Of a stretch of 64,000 bases of DNA, positions 43,826 to 52,865 are shown one piece after another. The position numbers were made by a program, and so were the translations under genes. The notes under the pieces were generated by a model. That model was not told the DNA's origin, did no database searches, and saw only the letters and a program-made list of their open reading frames with translations. Source of the stretch: an uncultured Sutterella sp. (lineage in GTDB: Bacteria; Pseudomonadota; Gammaproteobacteria; Burkholderiales; Burkholderiaceae_F); the NCBI GenBank assembly GCA_905198475.1, contig CAJKCQ010000002.1, positions 25,756 through 89,755 on the forward strand. Reading direction: 5' to 3'. Positions within the stretch are counted from its first letter, which is position 1, and each line of letters starts with the position of its first letter.

Positions 43826-45187
43826 TCAGTTGAAGGCTTCGCGCGGAAGCGCTTCGAAGAGAGCGCCCGCCGCGGCGTAGATGCGGTGGATGGGGGCGTC
43901 GGCGCGCCAGAGCGGCCATGCGTCGGGGAGCGCCTCGCCGCGCACGAAGGCGCCGAAGTCGCGCCCGAGGATGCGGGTGAGCTCCGCCCCCTCGGCCTCC
44001 GTCAGGCCCGCGAGCATCGGGGCGCGCCAGCTGCGGAAGGTGCCGAAGAGGAAGGGAAGGTCCACGCAGTGGCAGGATCCGTAGACGGAGTCGGGTGCGC
44101 GCCAGGTGAAGCGGAACTTCCGCACGGGAACGCCGGCGGCGGCGAGCGCCGCGGCGAAGTCCCAGGCGGGGAGGTCGAAGCGGTCGCGCTGCACGGCGCG
44201 GAGCTTTTCGAGCGCCCCCGCCGACCGGTCGGTCGAGAAGGCGAGCGTCTCTTCGAGGGTGGTGCCGACCACGACTTCCACGCCCTTCTTCGCCGCGCCC
44301 GCGGCCGCCGCCGCGATCGCGGATTCAGGCGTCGCCCAGGCGTCCTTCACCGGGCGGAAGAGCATGCCGCCGAACTTCGGCGCGAGCTTCGCGAAGGCGC
44401 CGTCCGTGGCGGCGAGAATGTCCGCGGCGGTCTTCCCGCGGACGCGCTCGAGGACGTGGGCTTCGTCCGCGGGATCGACGCCGAGCTCGGTGAGCAGCGT
44501 GCGGGAGACTTCATGGGCTTCATCAGAAGTGAAGTTCCCACGCCCGATCGAGGGCGAGAGGAGCCACGCGCGGAGGAAGAGCCCTTCGGCTTCGGGGAGC
44601 CCGAGCATGTGGACGACGGCGTTTGCGCCCGCCGACTGCCCGAAGACCGTCACGGCTTGCGGGTCGCCGCCGAATGCCGCGATCGAGCGGCGCACCCAGC
44701 GCAGGGCCTCGAGCTGATCCTCAACGGCGAGGTTGCGCTCGTTGAGCCCGGGACTCTGCAGGAAACCGAGGGCGCCCAACCGGTAGTTGACGCCCACCAC
44801 CACGATGCCCTGCGCACGGGCAAGCGCCGCGCCGTCGTACCAGGACGCGGCGCCCGAGCCGCAGAAGTTCGCGCCCCCGTGAAACCACACCGCGACGGGA
44901 AGCTTCGCCTTCGGGTCGGGCGTCCAAACGCAGAGCGTGAGCGCGCCTTCGTTCTGCGCGAGTTCGAGCGGCCCCATCGGACGGTCGAGGTCCGAGGGTC
45001 CCTGCGGGAGCATCTCGCGCTTCGTGCGCGCGTCGAGGCGCCCCTCAAAATACGCCGCCCGGGGCGGCGCATAACGAAGACGCCCCACGGGCGGTTCGGC
45101 GTACGGGACGCCGAGAAAGGCGTGCACGCCCCTATCGAGCGTCCCTAGGACGACGCCGTGCTCGAACGCAACTTCCGTTTCCTGCAT
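43826..45187 (-). CDS. Type B carboxylesterase
   Basis: The 453-residue alpha/beta hydrolase has the oxyanion segment WFHGGANFCGSGAAS, the nucleophile elbow VFGQSAGANAV with catalytic Ser, and SVYGSCHCVDLPFLFG with the probable catalytic His. It starts like p-nitrobenzyl esterases (FLGVPYAEPPVGRLRY). No signal peptide is visible, so it is cytoplasmic. AAGGAGAAG precedes the ATG at 45187. It is the first gene of an operon with the YfcC-type transporter and diverges from a GntR regulator whose candidate operator lies in the shared promoter region. The ester substrate is unknown. Confidence 0.85.
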   Translation of the reverse strand: MQETEVAFEHGVVLGTLDRGVHAFLGVPYAEPPVGRLRYAPPRAAYFEGRLDARTKREMLPQGPSDLDRPMGPLELAQNEGALTLCVWTPDPKAKLPVAVWFHGGANFCGSGAASWYDGAALARAQGIVVVGVNYRLGALGFLQSPGLNERNLAVEDQLEALRWVRRSIAAFGGDPQAVTVFGQSAGANAVVHMLGLPEAEGLFLRAWLLSPSIGRGNFTSDEAHEVSRTLLTELGVDPADEAHVLERVRGKTAADILAATDGAFAKLAPKFGGMLFRPVKDAWATPESAIAAAAAGAAKKGVEVVVGTTLEETLAFSTDRSAGALEKLRAVQRDRFDLPAWDFAAALAAAGVPVRKFRFTWRAPDSVYGSCHCVDLPFLFGTFRSWRAPMLAGLTEAEGAELTRILGRDFGAFVRGEALPDAWPLWRADAPIHRIYAAAGALFEALPREAFN

Positions 45188-45210
45188 GATCAACTTCTCC
45201 TTGCGATTCG

Positions 45211-45280
45211 CCTAGCAACCTGTTCGCTAGGTGAGTTGTTAAGAGGAGTGTATAGTTCTTTGGAAAGCCGAGTCACCTAG
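45211..45280. promoter_or_regulatory. Inverted repeats between esterase and GntR genes, candidate GntR operator
   Basis: CCTAGC-N9-GCTAGG spans 45211-45231. In addition CTAGGTGA (45227-45234) is exactly inverted as TCACCTAG (45273-45280), 38 bases away. These arms are symmetrically placed in the divergent promoter, as expected for a local repressor. No binding data exist. Confidence 0.5.
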
Positions 45281-45298
45281 GATCTAACCCTTACCCCC

Positions 45299-46036
45299 AT
45301 GCCCTCCCTCAAGATCAAGAAGCTCTCCGCCGCGGACCAGGTCTGCGAAAAGATCCGCGCGCTCGTCCTCTCTGGCGAATGGCCCGTGAACGAACGCATT
45401 CCGCCCGAAGCGCAGCTTTCGGAAACCTTCGGCGTCAACCGGCTCACGGTGCGCATTGCGCTGCAGCGCCTCAACGCGCTCGGCGTGCTCGAGACGCGCG
45501 ACGGCGACGGGACCTACGTGCGCGCCTTCGACTTTCAGGCGCACCTCGGCCGCATTGCGGACTTCTACGTGACCGATGAAGTCGAGGAGAGCGTGGGCGA
45601 ATACCGCGCGGTGATCGAGGTCGAGTGCGTGCGGCTCGCCGTGAAGCGCGTGTGCCCCGAGGACCTCGAGGAGCTCAAGGCCCACTGCCGGGCGTTTGAA
45701 GATGAGGTCGGCCGCTGGTACGGGCTCAAAACCGAGGCGGCGCGGGAGGCGTCCTTCGCCCGCACGGTGGACGCGACGCTCGCCTTTCAGACCGAGCTCT
45801 GCCGCCTGAGCGGGAACCCGCTCTTTGCGATGGCCTTCGAGCTCGCCGCGGCGCCGATCCGCCGCAACATGACCAAACAAGCCCGCGGGAGGCTTGCCGA
45901 CCTCGACGAAGACCGCCGCAACATCTGGGTGAAGGCCCATTGGGACTTGGTCGCTGCGCTCGCCGCGCACGACTTCGAAGCGTGCCGCACGACGCTGCTG
46001 CGCATCATTGGGCGCGGCAGCGTGGGAGACGACTGA
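45299..46036 (+). CDS. GntR-family transcriptional regulator with FCD-type effector domain
   Basis: The 245-residue protein has a GntR winged helix (DQVCEKIRALVLSGEWPVNERIPPEAQLSETFGVNRLTVRIALQRLNALGVLETRDGDGTYV) and an all-helical FCD-type ligand-binding domain (RAVIEVECVRLAVKRV, then CRLSGNPLFAMAFELA). FCD regulators usually sense organic acids and control adjacent catabolic genes. Divergent placement against the esterase-transporter operon points to that operon as its target. It stands alone; the helicase gene follows after 157 bases. Confidence 0.88.
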   Translation: MPSLKIKKLSAADQVCEKIRALVLSGEWPVNERIPPEAQLSETFGVNRLTVRIALQRLNALGVLETRDGDGTYVRAFDFQAHLGRIADFYVTDEVEESVGEYRAVIEVECVRLAVKRVCPEDLEELKAHCRAFEDEVGRWYGLKTEAAREASFARTVDATLAFQTELCRLSGNPLFAMAFELAAAPIRRNMTKQARGRLADLDEDRRNIWVKAHWDLVAALAAHDFEACRTTLLRIIGRGSVGDD

Positions 46037-46193
46037 GGCGGGCGGCGCGTCGAAGCGGTCCTGACCATCAGGGCGGTCACGACGACTCCGGCCTGAAGGG
46101 AGTCCGAACGGGCCCGAGGGACTTTCCAGCCGCCGCCCCGAGGCTGTAAGCTGGAGCGCCTCTCCAACACGCTGCTTCTCGTCAAGGGCCCCC

Positions 46194-49100
46194 ATGGACG
46201 CTTCCTTTGGACTTGCAGGCGCAGAAGACCTGCCTCAGGCGCTCCGCGCCGGACTCTCCACCTCCTTCATCGACGCCGCGCTCGAGAGCGAGCCGGCGGC
46301 GCGCACGTCGCTCCTCATCAACGACGCCGAACGCGGCCTCAAGGTCATGACCGCGATCGAGGCGGCGCTCGAGTCCTGCTCGGAATTCGCGATCTCGGTC
46401 GCCTTCATCACGGTGAGCGGCATCGCGCCATTGATGCAGCTCCTGCCGCGGCTCGCCGCGAAGGGCGTGCGCGGACGGATCCTCACCACCGACTACCTGC
46501 GCTTCACGCAGCCCGCGGCATTGAGAAAGCTCATGGCGCTTTCCAACATCGAGCTGCGCATCTTCCGCACGGACGAGGGGCGCGGGGAGGGCTTTCACAC
46601 CAAGGGCTACCTCTTCCGCTCGGGCGAACTCTGCCGGATCATCGTGGGGTCCTCGAACATGACGCAGGCCGCGCTCACCACGACGCGCGAATGGAACCTC
46701 AACCTCCTCACGCGCGACGCGGGCGAGGTGGCCCGGACGATCCTTGCGGAATTCGACATGCTCTGGTCGCGGCCCGAGTCGCGGCGTGTCGAGGAGGTGA
46801 TCGACCTCTACGAGGCCGAGTGGAGGAACTCCACCCGCGCGCAGCGCGAGGCTGACCGCGTGATCGAGGAGCAGATCGAGGCGCAGCCCGTGAAGCCCAA
46901 CGCCATGCAGCGGGCGTTCGTCGAGCGCCTGCGTGCGTTGAGGAAGGAGGGCGAAACCCGCGCGCTCCTCATCTCCGCCACCGGCACGGGCAAGACCTAC
47001 GCCGCGGCCTTCGCCGTCGCCGACATGGCCCCGCGGCGCATGCTCTTCCTCGTGCACCGCGAGCAGATCGCACGGCAGGCGCTGAGAAGCTTCCGTCGGG
47101 TGATCGGCCGGGAGGCGCATACCTACGGGCTCTATGCGGGCGGGGAGAAGACTGCGGCCGCGGACTACGTCTTCGCGACCGTGCAGAGCGTCGTGCGGCC
47201 CGGGGGCGAGGCGGCCTTCGCCCCCGACGCCTTCGACGTCGTCGTGATCGACGAGGCGCACCGTGCGGCCGCCCCCACGTATGAGAAGCTCATGAAGCGC
47301 TTCCGGCCGAAATTCTGGCTCGGCATGACGGGAAGCCCCGACCGCATGGACGGCGGTGACGTCTACGCGCTTTTCGACCACAACATTGCGGGCGAAATCC
47401 GCCTGCAGCAGGCGCTCGAGAACAACTTCCTCACGCCCTTCCACTACTTCGGCATCGCCGACCTCACGACGCTCGACGATGAGGGGCGGGCGAAGAGGAT
47501 CGCGGCCGAGGACTTCCGGCTCACCGCGCAGAAGACGCGGTTCGATCAAATGGTGCAGGCGATCGAGTGGTTCTGCCACTCGGGCGACCGCCGTCGCGGG
47601 CTCGTCTTCGCCGGCTCCAACGACGAGGCGCGGGCGATTGCGGAGCACCTCACGCAGTCGGGCCACCCCGCGCTCGCGCTCTCCGGAGCGACGAGCCAGG
47701 AGGACCGCGAGCGCGCCGTGCGTCGGCTCGCCCACGGCACGGCGGGCGAAATCCTCGAATTCCTCGTGACGGTGGACATTTTCAACGAGGGCGTGGACAT
47801 CCCGGAGGTGAACGAGGTGGTCCTCATGCGGCCTACCGAGAGCGCGGTGGTGTTCATCCAGCAGTTGGGGCGCGGCCTCAGGAAGGCCCCCGAGAAGGAG
47901 TTCGTCACGGTGCTCGACTTCATCGGTGCCAATGAGAAGAACTACCTCATCGCGACGGCGCTCTCGGGCGACCGCTCATGCTCGCGCGAGAAGCTCCGGA
48001 AGTTCGTCGCGTCGGACGCGAAGCGCCTTCCCGGGGCGTCGACCATCCATTTCGACGAGATCTCGAGCCGTCAGATCTTCCGCACGATCGACAGCGCGAA
48101 GCTCGACGCCGCGGGCGTCCTGAAGGACGCCTACCGGAGGCTCAAGGCCGAACTCGGCCGCCCGCCCGAACTGCGGGACTTCGAGGCGCGCGGTTCGCTC
48201 GAGCCCCTGCGCTTTCTCCTCTACGGCGACGGCTCCTGGCACGGCTTCCTCGCGAAGTACGAGCCCGAATACAAGGAGGAGGGCGGAGCACTCACTCCCG
48301 AGGCGGTGAAGCGCTTGGTCTGGCTGTCGCTGCGCACGGCCTCCGGAATCAGGCCGCTCGAGGCGCTCGTCCTCAAGGCCGCGCTCATCGCAGAGGGCGG
48401 GTTCGATGAAGACGCGGACGATCGAGCGGCCCTCGAGTCCTTCAGGGAGTCCTCGGGGCTCGCCGACGCCCTCGACCGCAGCCTCAGGGCGTTGATCGGC
48501 CGGCACGCGACCGGGGCCGAGCGCATGAGCGTCGGGCGGGTGCTCTCGCTCGGGTTTGAGCGGAACTCTCAGGAGCGCGCGAAGTGGACGGGATGCGCCG
48601 TGCTCGACCCCGACTTCCAGGACCCCGCGGCGTGGCGCCTCGACGCGGACTTCGCGGGGCTGCTGCAGAACCGCGTCTTCCGCAAACGCGTCGGAGAGAT
48701 CGTGCGCGTGTCGCTCGAGCGCTGGAGGCGGGTCTACTCCAGGCGTTGGAAGGACACTTTTCTCGTCCTCAACGAAACCTACGCCTACGACGAGGTCGCG
48801 CGCCTCCTCAATTGGCCGAAGAACATCTCCGCGCAGATTGTGGGCGGGTACTTCCTCGACCAGGAGACGAAGACGCTTCCGGTCTTCATCAACTACGAGA
48901 AGCGCGCCGGCGCGATCGCCTACCACGACGCCTTCAGGAGTCCTTCGGAACTGCTCTCGCTCTCAAAGCGCAACCGGACGTCGAGCTCGATGAACGCACA
49001 GTGGATGACGAAGGCGCCAGGTTTCGAGGACGTGCGCATCCTCCTCTTCGTGCGCCGCACGAACGAAGCGGAGGGCGCCAAGGCCTTCTACTTCCTCGGA

Positions 49101-49226
49101 GAAATGGAGGCCGCCGCGAGCCCGCAGGACGTGCGTCTCACGGACGGCGCGAATGCCTTCGAGATCGTCTGGCGGCTCGAGACGCCGGTGCGCCGCGACG
49201 TCTACGACTACCTCACGGGCGGTTGA
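46194..49226 (+). CDS. PLD-nuclease/SF2-helicase/DUF3427 fusion protein
   Basis: This 1010-residue cytoplasmic protein combines three parts. Residues of about 40-220 form a phospholipase D-like nuclease domain with HTKGYLF and VGSSNMTQAAL (H-x-K and GSSN). Residues of about 245-620 form a superfamily 2 helicase with Walker A ATGTGKT, the DEAH box VVVIDEAHRAAA, TGSPDRMDGG and the late QQLGRGLRK motif. The remainder matches the DUF3427 type. Such fusions are found in mobile and defence contexts and may act on foreign DNA or in restriction-like repair. No methylase or second defence gene lies beside it, so its role is open. Its ATG follows a long gap with only weak ribosome signals. Confidence 0.8.
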   Translation: MDASFGLAGAEDLPQALRAGLSTSFIDAALESEPAARTSLLINDAERGLKVMTAIEAALESCSEFAISVAFITVSGIAPLMQLLPRLAAKGVRGRILTTDYLRFTQPAALRKLMALSNIELRIFRTDEGRGEGFHTKGYLFRSGELCRIIVGSSNMTQAALTTTREWNLNLLTRDAGEVARTILAEFDMLWSRPESRRVEEVIDLYEAEWRNSTRAQREADRVIEEQIEAQPVKPNAMQRAFVERLRALRKEGETRALLISATGTGKTYAAAFAVADMAPRRMLFLVHREQIARQALRSFRRVIGREAHTYGLYAGGEKTAAADYVFATVQSVVRPGGEAAFAPDAFDVVVIDEAHRAAAPTYEKLMKRFRPKFWLGMTGSPDRMDGGDVYALFDHNIAGEIRLQQALENNFLTPFHYFGIADLTTLDDEGRAKRIAAEDFRLTAQKTRFDQMVQAIEWFCHSGDRRRGLVFAGSNDEARAIAEHLTQSGHPALALSGATSQEDRERAVRRLAHGTAGEILEFLVTVDIFNEGVDIPEVNEVVLMRPTESAVVFIQQLGRGLRKAPEKEFVTVLDFIGANEKNYLIATALSGDRSCSREKLRKFVASDAKRLPGASTIHFDEISSRQIFRTIDSAKLDAAGVLKDAYRRLKAELGRPPELRDFEARGSLEPLRFLLYGDGSWHGFLAKYEPEYKEEGGALTPEAVKRLVWLSLRTASGIRPLEALVLKAALIAEGGFDEDADDRAALESFRESSGLADALDRSLRALIGRHATGAERMSVGRVLSLGFERNSQERAKWTGCAVLDPDFQDPAAWRLDADFAGLLQNRVFRKRVGEIVRVSLERWRRVYSRRWKDTFLVLNETYAYDEVARLLNWPKNISAQIVGGYFLDQETKTLPVFINYEKRAGAIAYHDAFRSPSELLSLSKRNRTSSSMNAQWMTKAPGFEDVRILLFVRRTNEAEGAKAFYFLGEMEAAASPQDVRLTDGANAFEIVWRLETPVRRDVYDYLTGG

Positions 49227-49284
49227 CGGGCGGCAGAAGGGTGGCTGAAGGTCCGCGGGCACGCGGCCGCGCTCCGGCATAGAA

Positions 49285-49338
49285 TGATTCTCAATTCATT
49301 TCAAGCGGGGCGCCGGCCCGGACGGGGTGCGGCGCCCC
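49285..49338 (+). promoter_or_regulatory. Fur-like sequence and leader hairpin before the HMA gene
   Basis: AATGATTCTCAATTCATT (49284-49301) has inverted AATGA/TCATT ends that weakly recall a Fur site. GGGGCGCCG (49307-49315) pairs with CGGCGCCCC (49330-49338), forming a strong hairpin just before the GGGAGGAAG ribosome site. Metal-linked control is a guess. Confidence 0.3.
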
Positions 49339-49369
49339 GTGCTCCGCAACGAATGGGAGGAAGCACAAG

Positions 49370-49636
49370 ATGTTCAAGACGACGCTCGGCATCGACGGCA
49401 TGGCCTGCAACATGTGCGAGGAGCACATCTGCAGCACGATCCGCAAAGCCTGCGACGTGAAGAAGGTGTCGGCGAGCCACACCAAGAAGGAGGCGGTGAT
49501 CATCACCGAGCGCCCCACCGACGAGCGGCTGCTGCGCGAGGCGATCGCGCCCACGGGCTACGGCGTTACGTCATGCAAATGCGAACCGTACGAGGATAAG
49601 GGCTTCTTCGCCAAGATCAAGGGGCTCTTCGGCTGA
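49370..49636 (+). CDS. Small HMA-domain metal-binding protein
   Basis: The 88-residue protein has a heavy-metal-associated fold with GMACNMCEEHI (GMxCxxC metal site) near residues 10-20. Unlike CopZ it adds a second Cys pair (SCKCEPYED) and a C-terminal amphipathic tail (GFFAKIKGLFG). It is probably a cytoplasmic metal chaperone or sensor-like protein. GGGAGGAAG is well placed before the ATG at 49370. It stands alone between the helicase and yjiH, far from copA, so it is not part of the copper operon in this window. Confidence 0.75.
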   Translation: MFKTTLGIDGMACNMCEEHICSTIRKACDVKKVSASHTKKEAVIITERPTDERLLREAIAPTGYGVTSCKCEPYEDKGFFAKIKGLFG

Positions 49637-50021
49637 ATCCGCCCGCCCTCGCTTTCTAAGGTTTTCCCCCTAACAGGGGCGCGTCAATTCATGACCGTCC
49701 CTACGTTTTGCCCACACCTGTTGTGAGCTCTTGATCCATCTCATAGGAGGGTAGGAGTTTCTCTTAGCCGCCGCTGCTACAGCTGAATACAATTCAGCGC
49801 GCCTCCATTCTCACGCGTGCGCGGATCTCCTTGGTTACAAAGGGACTGCGACCCAAGCGGTTGGTGACGATTTGTTTCGGTCTCCCGTCTCCTCGATGAC
49901 GGCGGCCCGTTGCGTCCCTTCCGTCCGGCTCCGGACGGGATGGAGGGCACTCATGAGGTGCGTTCGGTCTGCCCCCCAGACCCCGCGCACCCTCTCGACA
50001 ACCTCCAACAGGGATGGATAC
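49637..50021. other. Intergenic region upstream of yjiH
   Basis: The 385 bases hold no supported gene. The part from about 49660 to 49800 is AT-richer and may hold the yjiHG promoter. A perfect palindrome-like hairpin CCGTCCGG-CT-CCGGACGG lies at 49921-49938 in the presumed leader, and the ribosome site is AGGGATGG before the ATG at 50022. Confidence 0.45.
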
Positions 50022-50699
50022 ATGTCCGAAACCCAAGCTCCCAAGCAGGAAGCACCCGAGGAGAAGAAGGTCGGCGTCGGCGCGTTCATTGCGCTCGCAC
50101 TTGCCGTCACGCTCTTCTCCGGCGTCTTCTACAAGATGCCTGAAGCCCAGAAGTGGCTCGGCGCCTTCGACTTCACGACCCTGATCGGTCACTACGGCAC
50201 GGTTGCCGGCTCCAAGAGCACCTTCGTCGGCGCCGGCGGCGACAGCGCCCGTGCCGGCTTCCTCTTCGCCCTCTCGCTCTTCCCGGGCGTGATGCTCGCC
50301 CTCGGCCTCATTGAAGTGCTCGCTCACTACGGCGCCCTTCGCGCCGCCCAGATCCTGATGACCCCGCTCCTGCGCCCGCTCCTCGGCGTGCCGGGCTACA
50401 CGGGCCTCGCGCTCGTCACCGACCTGCAGTCGACCGACGGCGGCGCCGCTCTGACGCGCACCCTCTACGACGAAGGCCGCATCACGAAGAAGAACCTCGT
50501 GACGATCTGCGCCTGGCAGTACGCCGGTGCCGGCTGCATCAACAACTACTACTCCACCGTCTCGGCGCTCTTCCCGATGTTCGTCTGCCCGGTCTGGGGC
50601 CCGGTGGTGATCATTCTCTGCCTGAAGTTCGTCGGCGGCGCTCTGATCCGCTTCGTGCTTTCGACGCTCTACAAGAAGGATTTTGAAAATGACGAATAA
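50022..50699 (+). CDS. yjiH: YjiH-like membrane protein (nucleoside recognition/SpmA type)
   Basis: The 225-residue inner-membrane protein has about five hydrophobic segments and the Gate/nucleoside-recognition pattern PLLRPLLGVPGYTGLALVTDLQSTDGGAALTRTLYDEGRI, followed by WQYAGAGCINNYYSTVSALFP. Its length and its partner downstream match E. coli YjiH (227 residues). The transported substrate of this pair is not established. The start MSETQAPK follows AGGGATGG. The stop codon lies within the first codons of yjiG. Confidence 0.75.
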   Translation: MSETQAPKQEAPEEKKVGVGAFIALALAVTLFSGVFYKMPEAQKWLGAFDFTTLIGHYGTVAGSKSTFVGAGGDSARAGFLFALSLFPGVMLALGLIEVLAHYGALRAAQILMTPLLRPLLGVPGYTGLALVTDLQSTDGGAALTRTLYDEGRITKKNLVTICAWQYAGAGCINNYYSTVSALFPMFVCPVWGPVVIILCLKFVGGALIRFVLSTLYKKDFENDE

Positions 50700-51174
50700 C
50701 GCGAATGCGGCGCAGAAGCCCGAGTCGAAGAACCCGTTCGACATCTTCATCGTCGGTCTTCGCAAGGGCCTCAACATCGGCCTCTACAGTCTGCTGCCGA
50801 ACGTGCTGATGGCGTTCGTGCTCACGCAGATCCTGCGCCTCTTCGGCGTGATGGACTTCCTCGGCGAAACCTGCGGGGGCGTGATGGGCCTCTTCGGGCT
50901 TCCGGGCGAGGCGATCACGGTGCTCCTCGCGACGTGGCTCTCCTGCGGCGCCGGCGTCGGCGTTGCCGCGAGCCTCGCCTCTCACGGCTCGCTCCAGCCC
51001 CACGACATCACGATTCTTGCCCCGGCCTTCATTCTGATGGCCTCGCAGATCCAGTACATGGGGCGCCTGCTCGGCGTCGCCGACGTGCCCAAGAAGTACT
51101 GGCCCGTGCTGATGGTGAATTCCGTCCTCATGGCCTGCATCGGCATGATCCTGATGCGCATCTTCTTCGTCTAA
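50689..51174 (+). CDS. yjiG: YjiG-like membrane protein (SpmB type)
   Basis: The 161-residue membrane protein starts at the ATG at 50689, overlapping the end of yjiH by 11 bases, with AAGGA ten bases upstream. It has FIVGLRKGLNIGLYSLLPNVLMAFVLTQIL and LFGLPGEAITVLLATWLSCGAGVGVAASL, matching the YjiG/SpmB group (E. coli YjiG has 153 residues). YjiH and YjiG appear to form one two-component transporter. The tight overlap indicates translational coupling. In E. coli the pair neighbours an isoaspartyl dipeptidase gene, which is not present here. Confidence 0.75.
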   Translation: MTNNANAAQKPESKNPFDIFIVGLRKGLNIGLYSLLPNVLMAFVLTQILRLFGVMDFLGETCGGVMGLFGLPGEAITVLLATWLSCGAGVGVAASLASHGSLQPHDITILAPAFILMASQIQYMGRLLGVADVPKKYWPVLMVNSVLMACIGMILMRIFFV

Positions 51175-51443
51175 GACCCGCCGGGTCTCGAAGAAGAAGT
51201 CCGCTCCCGGCCCTCAGCCGGGGCGGGCGCAGAAGTCCCGCCGTCCGCTTCCGGAAGAAGACGACGGGATTTGTTTTTGCCTCTTCCACTCTTCTCCTTC
51301 CGCCCGCCCGAAGGCGGGCCCGCCGGAGCGCACGGATTCATCGGGCGCCTGCCGCAGCCGCCGTGCGATGATTGGGACTGAGTACGGCTGCGCTTTGCAT
51401 TTCCCACGGGCGCCCCGAAACACCTTCTGAGAGGACTCCCGCC

Positions 51444-51716
51444 ATGATCTGTTCCGCCCACCACCCCACGCGCCGCCGGGCGCTCCTCCTCATGGCCGCG
51501 GGGGCGCTCGCGCTGCTCGCGGGCGCCGCCCGGGCCGATGCCCCCGTCGCGAGCCCCGCCACGCCTCCGGAATCCCCGGAATCTGGGCGGTCCGAAGCGA
51601 AGGCCGCTTCCCGAAAGGCGCCGGCGAAGACGAGGGAGAAGGTGGACGGCGTCTCGAGCGCGTCGAAGCGGCGCCGCGCGAAGAAGAAGGCCCGCAAGGC
51701 TGCGCAAGAGTCGTGA
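51444..51716 (+). CDS. Small secreted basic protein of unknown function
   Basis: The 90-residue product begins with a twin-arginine-like signal (TRRRALLLMAAGALALLAGAARA) and continues with a Pro/Ser/Glu-rich spacer. It ends in a strongly basic Lys/Arg/Ala tail (SKRRRAKKKARKAAQES). No domain is recognised. GAGAGGA nine bases before the ATG at 51444 supports translation. The mature peptide of about 58 residues would be periplasmic and could bind nucleic acid, polyphosphate or lipopolysaccharide; this is speculation from charge alone. Confidence 0.55.
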   Translation: MICSAHHPTRRRALLLMAAGALALLAGAARADAPVASPATPPESPESGRSEAKAASRKAPAKTREKVDGVSSASKRRRAKKKARKAAQES

Positions 51717-51862
51717 GAATCAATAAGATTGGCGTTTCCCCGGGTGTCGGCATGCATTCTGAGACGAAATCAAATGCCGACCGATGCGTGCAAAAGGCCG
51801 CAAAGCGGAGCAAAATGAAGGCAGGAATCTCGTGAATGTTTTTCTGGAGGGAGGCTCCAGTC

Positions 51863-52594
51863 ATGAGGAACACTGCATCGGCCTGCACGGGCTTCAATGA
51901 AGTCATGGAGCACATACGCTCGAAGGGCGCGCATCTCGCAGGCGTCGCGCTCTGGTTTTGTCCCGCCTGCGTCGTGAAGCTTCTCCGCGACAAGGCCGCA
52001 CGGCGGCTCGAAGAAGCCCCCGACCGCAAGGGTCGGCAGTTGGTCGCGCTCTTTGACCGGGCGCTTGACCATCAACCCGGCACCCGCGCCGGACGCGAAT
52101 ATGGGTACAGACACTACCTCGCCAAGTGGCGCTCAATCGGGCGCCTCGAGGACGGTGGGAGCAGCGAGTTCCTCGACTGCTGGATGGAGCCGCTCCCGGA
52201 GCGCTTCGACGACTGGGACCGCGAGGATGAGGCCCGCCGCCGCGCCGAAGCCGCATACGTGGAGCATCTCGAAGACCTGCTCTACGGGTTTGACGAACCC
52301 GACCGCAACGAAAACTGGACGGCGCCCGAAAAGCCCTGGATGGACGCGCCCGCGTCGCCTGAATTCATCCGTCGCACGCTCTGGATCTGGGTGGGACTCT
52401 GCCACTTCCAGGAGCCGCTCTCCGAAGAAGGGCGCGCCGCCGTGGTGCGGCTGCTGCGCCGCATCTGGCCCGACTACGAGAACGAGCGCGTCACGCGCGG
52501 GCTTCTCGAGGAGTGGGAGGGATACGCCCGCACGAGCAAGTACCGCAAGCTCTGCCAACAGGCCTACGGCGTTCCGTTCGGGCGCCGCGACTGA
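51863..52594 (+). CDS. Uncharacterised protein, 243 residues
   Basis: The start at 51863 is chosen because GGAGGGAGG lies eight bases upstream; the frame is open from 51836. The protein is soluble, mainly helical and rich in Trp, Arg and Glu, with no signal peptide. It has CPACVVKLLRDKAARRL near the N-terminus (one Cys pair), an acidic middle (FDDWDREDEARRRAEAAYVEHLEDLLYG) and a C-terminal LLEEWEGYARTSKYRKLCQQAYG. I do not recognise a family. The neighbours (secreted basic protein and LysR) give no clue. The consistent codon use supports a real gene. Confidence 0.6.
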   Translation: MRNTASACTGFNEVMEHIRSKGAHLAGVALWFCPACVVKLLRDKAARRLEEAPDRKGRQLVALFDRALDHQPGTRAGREYGYRHYLAKWRSIGRLEDGGSSEFLDCWMEPLPERFDDWDREDEARRRAEAAYVEHLEDLLYGFDEPDRNENWTAPEKPWMDAPASPEFIRRTLWIWVGLCHFQEPLSEEGRAAVVRLLRRIWPDYENERVTRGLLEEWEGYARTSKYRKLCQQAYGVPFGRRD

Positions 52595-52865
52595 GGCGCC
52601 CGCCGCCTCTGAACTTTGTCGTTCTTCGCCCGGAAGGAGGGCTCCCGGGCGGAGCGCCTCCTCACACGTCGGCCGTCCGGATCAGGCGGCCGATATAGGT
52701 TTGTGAAGCTTGCATCAGGCCTCGACTTCGGCGCGGCAGGCGGCTTGGCGTTATTCCCGCGGGAGACGGACGTGAAGCCCGGGAGGACGGCGCCCGCCCG
52801 GGCGCCGCGTGCGGGATAATTCACGGATACGCTTCAAATCGGCTCATCTTCCCGGAATCTCGTTC

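Noticed and set aside
42300..43880. A 526-codon plus-strand open frame opposite the YfcC-type transporter
   Set aside because: Highly charged antisense translation; the minus strand encodes a convincing membrane transporter.
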